The notes under the pieces were generated by a model that saw nothing but the letters and a program-made list of their open reading frames with translations, searched no databases and was not told the DNA's origin. Shown piece after piece: positions 59,358 through 64,000 of a stretch of DNA of 64,000 nt; positions within the stretch are counted from its first letter, which is position 1, and each line of letters starts with the position of its first letter. The position numbers and the translations under genes were made by a program. Where the stretch lies: the NCBI GenBank assembly GCA_018713435.1, contig DVOS01000036.1, positions 40,042 through 104,041 on the forward strand. The letters are read 5' to 3'. The DNA comes from Candidatus Merdiplasma excrementigallinarum. Its GTDB lineage: Bacteria; Bacillota; Clostridia; Lachnospirales; Lachnospiraceae.

Positions 59358-60653
59358 CTAAATGCAGAAAGCCGCATAGAGAGGAACAATCTTTTTATTA
59401 TCCTCGCGTCCAAAGTTTTTAGCTGACAATTTTATGGCGTAAGCCGGCTTATACATATCCATATATACTTTCAGGCTCTTGGCTCTGGTATTATCAGCCG
59501 ACTTTACCTCTATCGGAATCAGCTGCCCTTCTCTCTGAATAATAAAATCAATCTCCGCTCCTCTGGCGGATTCCCAGTAATACGTTCTGTAGCCATTTAT
59601 GGACAGCTGTACATTTACATAATTTTCCGCCATGCCGCCTTTAAAGTCATTGATTTCATCTACCATATAAAGAATATCGTTTGCGGTCAGATCCTTTTTT
59701 GCGCAAAGCAGTCCCAGATCCGAAACATATATTTTAAATGCGGCTATGTCCCTGTAATTTTCCAGAGGTTTTTTTACCTGCTCCACTTTAAAAACCCGGG
59801 ATACAATACCGGACAGAGTCAGCCATTCTATGGCGTTTTCAAATTCTGAAGCTCTTCCGCCCTTTTTAATCAGTTTATACTGGAAACGTGTATTTTTTTT
59901 AGACAGCTGGGCTGTAATCGTATCGTAGGCAAGTCTTGTTTTCTTTATTTCATTCTGATTGTTGTACTTGCTCATATCGTTGAGATAGCTTGCCAGAATC
60001 GTATCCTGGGTATGGCGCACCAGTATATAATCCCCGGTTTCCGCAAACTGCATAACACATTCCGGCATTCCCCCTACTACAAGGTACTGCCTGTAGAGCC
60101 CCATTGCCGCGTCATGAAGAGCTGACGGAAGGGGCGTATCGGTCTGAAAACAGCTCCTGATCTGGGAAACCAGTTCCTGTTCCCCTAATGCCAGCATAAA
60201 CTCCTCCAGGTCCATGGGATAAAGTGTTTTCATATCGACTTTCCCTACAGGAAATGAAAATGTTTGTCGGTTTACCGCCACTCCCAGCAGGCTTCCCGCG
60301 CTGATGATATGATAATCCGGTTCATTCTCGTAAAAGTACTTCAGGGAAGTCAGCGCCCGCTCACACAGCTGTATTTCATCAAAAATGATCAATGTCTTCT
60401 CTTTGATAATCGTCTGCCCGGCAATATGAGATAAAATAGGGATCAGGTAATCCGGAGTGATGTTCTCCTCAAAGGTGGCATTCAGTTTTGGATTCGTTTC
60501 AAAATTGAAGTAAGCCACATTTTCATAATGCGTTCTTCCAAATTCTAATATGGAATAGGTTTTTCCTACCTGTCTTGCTCCCTGAAGAATTAATGGTTTG
60601 CGGTGCCTGCTGCTCTTCCACTTTTCTAAAAAATCTATAATCTTCCGATACAT
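59358..60653 (-). CDS. AAA-type ATPase with DUF4143 (second copy)
   Basis: 431 aa from the ATG at 60653, which has GGAGG six bases upstream. Walker A is LQGARQVGKTYSIL, Walker B LIIFDEIQLCERAL, then SAGSLLGVAV and LYPMDLEEFMLALG. The C-terminal nuclease-like part has SARGAEIDFIIQREGQLIPI then EVK. It shares architecture with the 28865-30193 protein but belongs to a different subgroup (about 25-30% identity by eye). AT-rich codon use differs from the surrounding GC-richer genes, which suggests acquisition. It has its own promoter. Confidence 0.87.
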   Translation of the reverse strand: MYRKIIDFLEKWKSSRHRKPLILQGARQVGKTYSILEFGRTHYENVAYFNFETNPKLNATFEENITPDYLIPILSHIAGQTIIKEKTLIIFDEIQLCERALTSLKYFYENEPDYHIISAGSLLGVAVNRQTFSFPVGKVDMKTLYPMDLEEFMLALGEQELVSQIRSCFQTDTPLPSALHDAAMGLYRQYLVVGGMPECVMQFAETGDYILVRHTQDTILASYLNDMSKYNNQNEIKKTRLAYDTITAQLSKKNTRFQYKLIKKGGRASEFENAIEWLTLSGIVSRVFKVEQVKKPLENYRDIAAFKIYVSDLGLLCAKKDLTANDILYMVDEINDFKGGMAENYVNVQLSINGYRTYYWESARGAEIDFIIQREGQLIPIEVKSADNTRAKSLKVYMDMYKPAYAIKLSAKNFGREDNKKIVPLYAAFCI

Positions 60654-60680
60654 ATGTGTCCTCCATGCCATCTTAAGCAA

Positions 60681-60709
60681 AGATTATCATTAATTCATGT
60701 AAATTTCAA
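60681..60709 (-). promoter_or_regulatory. Promoter of the second DUF4143 ATPase gene
   Basis: The minus strand has TTGAAA, 17 bases, TAATCT in an AT-rich gap. No 33-bp repeat array like that at 28.7 kb is present. Confidence 0.6.
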
Positions 60710-60767
60710 TGGTATTTTTTATGATTTTTACATTAAATTGCGCGTATAGAAAAAAGGTCATACTATT

Positions 60768-60805
60768 AGCTCCATTCCTTTACGGTTTCACGCAGGCATG
60801 GAGCT
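60768..60805 (-). terminator. Probable terminator after the MFS gene
   Basis: AGCTCCAT pairs with ATGGAGCT around a 22-base loop. The T-run (CCTTTTTTC) comes only 12 bases later on the minus strand, so efficiency is uncertain. Confidence 0.4.
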
Positions 60806-60812
60806 GTTTTAA

Positions 60813-61988
60813 TCATTTTTCCAGTCGGCCGCAGGCATATAATCCCATCAGTAAAAGTACCGGGAAAATTATCGCTGCAAGAATTCCCATTTTCAAATTA
60901 TCATTAAAATATCCGGATATTGTACCTGCCAGGGTAGGACCGCCGGAGCATCCCAAATCGCCTGCCAGAGCTAATAATGCAAACATAGCTGTTCCGCCAT
61001 TCTTAAGCGCCGCAGCCGCTTTGCTAAAGGACCCCGGCCACATGATACCTACAGAAAGACCGCAAACGGCACATCCAATCAATCCCACTACTGGATTCGG
61101 CACCAAACTGATGCACAGATATGAAAAAATACACAGTATTGTACTTCCCTTCATAAACCGGTCCAGATTTATTTTCTCCCCATATTTTCCATAAAAAACC
61201 CGGGCAGCTCCCATCATCGCCGCAAACGCCATAGGTCCGGCCAGATCCCCTACGGTCTTACTTACACCCAGCCCCTTTTCCGCAAATGTAGACGCCCACT
61301 GGCTTACCGCCTGCTCACTGGCGCCTGAACAGGTCATCATAAGTAATAATACCCAAAAAATTTTCTTTGAAAAAAGTTCTTTTAACGTATATCCTCTCTC
61401 GCCTTCCTCTACAAGCGGTGCTATCGGTACCCAGATAAACATAAGGGTATTTACAGCCGGAATTATCGCCCATAGTATAGCCAAAATTCTCCAATTCGCT
61501 ACACCAAAAATTCCAAAAAAAATAGTTGAAATCAAAACGACTCCTACATGGCCCCAACAGTAAAAAGAATGAAGCAGGCTCATGGCCTTTTCCTTATTCT
61601 TTGTAGGACACGCCTCTACCATAGGGCTAATTAACACTTCAATTAATCCGCCGCCCACTGCATAGAGAATAACAGCAGCAAGCAATCCTGTAAAAGGATC
61701 CCGCAGTATATCCGGCAAGACTGCCAATAAAACCAGCCCGGCCGCAGAGCATATATGCGCGGCTATTGCTGCCGCTCTGTATCCTATTTTATCTATAAAT
61801 TTTGTGGACAGCAGATCCACTAGCAGCTGCACGCCAAAATTAATCGTAACCAACATGGTTATATGGGATAGGAGAATTTTATAGCTAGTCTGAAATGTAA
61901 GAAACAGCAGCGGAGCAAAATTATTAACGATTGCCTGAGAAATATAGCCAACAAAGCACGCATTCATTGTATTTTGATAATTTTTCAT
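60813..61988 (-). CDS. Major facilitator superfamily transporter
   Basis: 391 aa with about twelve membrane segments. RFMKGSTILCIFSYLCIS and the glycine-rich ALLALAGDLGCSGGPTLAGT resemble FucP/sugar-type MFS proteins. VDLLSTKFIDKIGYRAAA fits the loop 2-3 position. GGAG lies five bases before the ATG. It follows the GH31 glycosidase by 60 bases, with a hairpin between. It may import the oligosaccharide or export product; the substrate is unknown. Confidence 0.85.
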   Translation of the reverse strand: MKNYQNTMNACFVGYISQAIVNNFAPLLFLTFQTSYKILLSHITMLVTINFGVQLLVDLLSTKFIDKIGYRAAAIAAHICSAAGLVLLAVLPDILRDPFTGLLAAVILYAVGGGLIEVLISPMVEACPTKNKEKAMSLLHSFYCWGHVGVVLISTIFFGIFGVANWRILAILWAIIPAVNTLMFIWVPIAPLVEEGERGYTLKELFSKKIFWVLLLMMTCSGASEQAVSQWASTFAEKGLGVSKTVGDLAGPMAFAAMMGAARVFYGKYGEKINLDRFMKGSTILCIFSYLCISLVPNPVVGLIGCAVCGLSVGIMWPGSFSKAAAALKNGGTAMFALLALAGDLGCSGGPTLAGTISGYFNDNLKMGILAAIIFPVLLLMGLYACGRLEK

Positions 61989-62007
61989 GTTTTCTCCATT
62001 GTAAAAT

Positions 62008-62033
62008 GAGGGCGCTGTAAATACAGCCCCCTC
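62008..62033 (-). terminator. Intercistronic hairpin between GH31 and MFS genes
   Basis: GAGGGGGCTGTA pairs with TACAGCGCCCTC, followed by ATTTTAC. It is a weak T-run and probably a partial terminator. Confidence 0.5.
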
Positions 62034-62048
62034 ATATATTCTAATCTT

Positions 62049-64000
62049 TTAATCCACAAAACGGAATTCCGAACCATTCGTAGTAAATACCGGAATGACA
62101 GATAAAGGCGCATCGCACTGGACAGTTATACCGCCTTCATAAACCTTGCCTGTCTGTACTTCTTTCCATGTACGTCCCGCAGGAAGATATACGCTGCGCT
62201 CCCGCATTCCTTCGTACAGAATGGGCGCTACCAGAATGTCGGGGCCAAACATGTACTCATCATTTACATCCCAGCAGGCCGGGTCATCAGGATTGTCATA
62301 AAACAGCGGCCGAATAACCGGTGTTCCTTTTTCATGAGCCTTCACCATCTGTTCCTTCACGTATGGACGAAGAGTTTCTCTTGTGTCTACCAGACCTTTC
62401 AGAATTTTATATACATCCTCTCCATAGCTGTAAAGCTCGTTTTCTGCGCCGCTTCCAAACGGCTGGTTCCACATTTTTGCAGCATTAGAAATAGAAAAAT
62501 CAATCGGATCGCGGAAGCCGTGCAGTCTGGTTACAGGGCAAAACAGTCCAAACTGGAACCACCGTATCAGCAGTTCATGGAACTTGGGATCATGAATGTT
62601 TCCTCCCGTAAATCCTCCGATGTCAGTTGTCCACCACGGAATGCCGGATAATCCCACGTTCAGTCCTGCTGCCAGCTGATTTCTCAGGAAGTCAAACGTC
62701 GAATGTGTATCTCCCGACCAAAGCAGCGCGCCATATCTCTGACTTCCTGCCCAGACGCATCTAAGCAGATTCAGAATATTTTCCTGGCCCTCTTTCTCCA
62801 TGCCTTCATAAAATGTCTTTGCATATTCAACCGGATAAAAATTGGACACTTTAACTGCCGGTCCTTTAAAATATCTGAAGTTGTCATAATCATAGTGGAA
62901 CATAAAATCTGGTTCCGCTTCATCCAGCCAGAATATCTTTATACCGTATTTGTAATAATTTTCTTTTGCTTTGTTCCATACGTATTCTCTGGATTCCGGA
63001 TTGAAAGCATCGAAAAGATATTCATTCCCCATAAACTGCATCTGCACAGCATTTGCTCTGTCTGAGCGTACCAGCAGTCCCAGTTCTTTCATCTCTTCAT
63101 AATTTTCACTGTTTACATCCACTGTCGGCCAGATAGAAACCATCAGTTCTATTCCCATCTCTTTCAGTTCATCCACCATAGCCTGGGGATCCGGCCAGAA
63201 TTTAGGATCAAATTTCCAATCTCCCTGATTGGTCCAGTGGAAGAAATCGCAGACGATTACAGAAATAGGAATTCCCCGCTTTTTGTACTCTCTCGCCACA
63301 TTCAGCAGTTCTTCCTGCGTTTTATAGCGAAGCTTGCACTGCCAGAAACCGGTAGCGTAATCCGGCATCATCGGAACTTTTCCGGTGGCATTTGCATACG
63401 CTTCTTCAATCTCTGCCGGTGTATCTCCAGCCGTAATCCATAAATCCATATGCTGTGAGCACTGCGCTTCCCACTCTGTCAGATTGTTTGCAAACGTAGC
63501 CCGTCCTATGGCCGGATTGTTCCAGAGAAAGCCGTAGCCTTTATTAGAAAGGGCAAATGGAATACTGGACTGCGTGTTTCTCTGTGCCAGTTCCAGGCAG
63601 CAGCCCTTCATATTAAGCTGCTTCTCCTGCCGCTGTCCCATACCAAATATTTTTTCTCCGTCCTGTCCCTCAAAGCGCAGCGTAATCTTATAATCGCTGG
63701 AACCGATGATCGGTTTATACTCTCGTCCGCAGATGGCCAGAGGACTTGTCTTTTCTCCGCCATTATTTACCCGCCAGCGTTCTTCCAGCAGCACTTCGCC
63801 CTTTTGATTATAATAGGTCAGCCAACCAAATTCGTTGAAAGAAGCCGTTATTTTTCCATTGGTAATGCTGGCAGTCTTCCCTTCCACCTTAATCTGGGCT
63901 TTGCAGGGAACCGGATCCAGCAGTGCCCAGGGTTCCTGAGAAATTTCTTCCGTTTTTGTTCCCCGCACCCGCAGGCTGTTTTCGCCCCAGGGCTCAATCT
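62049..64000 (-). CDS. GH31-family glycosidase (alpha-xylosidase/alpha-glucosidase-like), 5' end outside window
   Basis: The frame stays open to the right edge (IEPWGENSLRVRGTKTEE), so the track start at 63968 is internal. About 650 codons are visible. The N-terminal mutarotase-like sandwich contains GMGQRQEKQLNMKGCCLELA. The barrel has the nucleophile Asp in KIFWLDEAEPDF and the acid/base Asp in LLWSGDTHSTFDFL. SGIPWWTTDIGGFTGG and RWFQFGLFCPVTRLHG follow, then a C-terminal sandwich. The WLDEAEP form is commoner in the alpha-xylosidase side of the family, but specificity is not certain. No signal peptide can be judged. Confidence 0.88.
   Translation of the reverse strand, partial: IEPWGENSLRVRGTKTEEISQEPWALLDPVPCKAQIKVEGKTASITNGKITASFNEFGWLTYYNQKGEVLLEERWRVNNGGEKTSPLAICGREYKPIIGSSDYKITLRFEGQDGEKIFGMGQRQEKQLNMKGCCLELAQRNTQSSIPFALSNKGYGFLWNNPAIGRATFANNLTEWEAQCSQHMDLWITAGDTPAEIEEAYANATGKVPMMPDYATGFWQCKLRYKTQEELLNVAREYKKRGIPISVIVCDFFHWTNQGDWKFDPKFWPDPQAMVDELKEMGIELMVSIWPTVDVNSENYEEMKELGLLVRSDRANAVQMQFMGNEYLFDAFNPESREYVWNKAKENYYKYGIKIFWLDEAEPDFMFHYDYDNFRYFKGPAVKVSNFYPVEYAKTFYEGMEKEGQENILNLLRCVWAGSQRYGALLWSGDTHSTFDFLRNQLAAGLNVGLSGIPWWTTDIGGFTGGNIHDPKFHELLIRWFQFGLFCPVTRLHGFRDPIDFSISNAAKMWNQPFGSGAENELYSYGEDVYKILKGLVDTRETLRPYVKEQMVKAHEKGTPVIRPLFYDNPDDPACWDVNDEYMFGPDILVAPILYEGMRERSVYLPAGRTWKEVQTGKVYEGGITVQCDAPLSVIPVFTTNGSEFRFVD

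Overview
The window looks like a stretch of chromosome from a gut Lachnospiraceae-type Clostridia (monoderm Firmicutes). The basis is the gene content: a Flp1-type Tad pilus with DUF5702 and FHA/DUF6382-like proteins, SpaA/Cna-B surface proteins, a BTAD regulator, a YesMN-type two-component system with an ABC sugar porter, a FolT ECF component behind a THF-type riboswitch, strong AGGAGG ribosome sites and moderately high GC. The genus cannot be read from the sequence. I see no rRNA, tRNA, transposase or CRISPR array.

Bases 1-16.2 kb (minus strand) form one accessory cluster. A perfect-consensus promoter drives a small protein of a family I call WQG, then a BTAD (SARP-like) regulator, two more WQG paralogues, and a giant Cna-B/pilin-isopeptide surface protein. 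The giant frame runs off the left edge and is cut once by an in-frame TAG followed directly by ATG (10640-10642). The two parts together exceed 4,480 residues. This is the best candidate for an undescribed system.

Bases 16.2-17.2 kb are a regulatory patch. It has three DnaA-box-like 9-mers in 57 bp, a gene remnant, a type I toxin-antitoxin pair (30-aa holin-like toxin with a convergent antisense RNA) and a degenerate second copy that keeps a perfect antisense-RNA promoter. Bases 17.2-19.3 kb carry a preQ1-type riboswitch with queT, a VOC protein and deoC on the plus strand.

Bases 19.3-28.6 kb (minus) hold an operon of a HemL-like class III aminotransferase, a tandem class II aldolase whose second half has lost its metal ligands, and an FGGY kinase. 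It continues into a GtrA protein, a MYDEYPDR-type hypothetical and a membrane-anchored protein with a degraded C39-like C-terminus. A methyltransferase lies upstream. This set suggests an uncharacterised (amino-)sugar pathway.

Bases 28.7-37.2 kb hold a DUF4143 ATPase behind a four-unit 33-bp operator-like array, araR-araA with AraR-like half-sites, a beta-CASP RNase with a transglutaminase-like lipoprotein, and a MurG-type glycosyltransferase.

Bases 37.3-49.5 kb are a Tad/type IVb pilus locus with two A24 prepilin peptidases, followed by rhomboid, HIT and HAD genes. A strong hairpin probably ends this transcript. The Flp1 pilin (58 aa) and the true tadB start are missing from the ORF track.

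Bases 49.6-64 kb hold THF-riboswitch-folT, then a carbohydrate block: a histidine kinase/AraC-type response regulator pair, solute-binding protein, two permeases and a GH36 alpha-galactosidase. A second DUF4143 ATPase follows, then an MFS transporter and a GH31 glycosidase whose 5' end lies outside the window.
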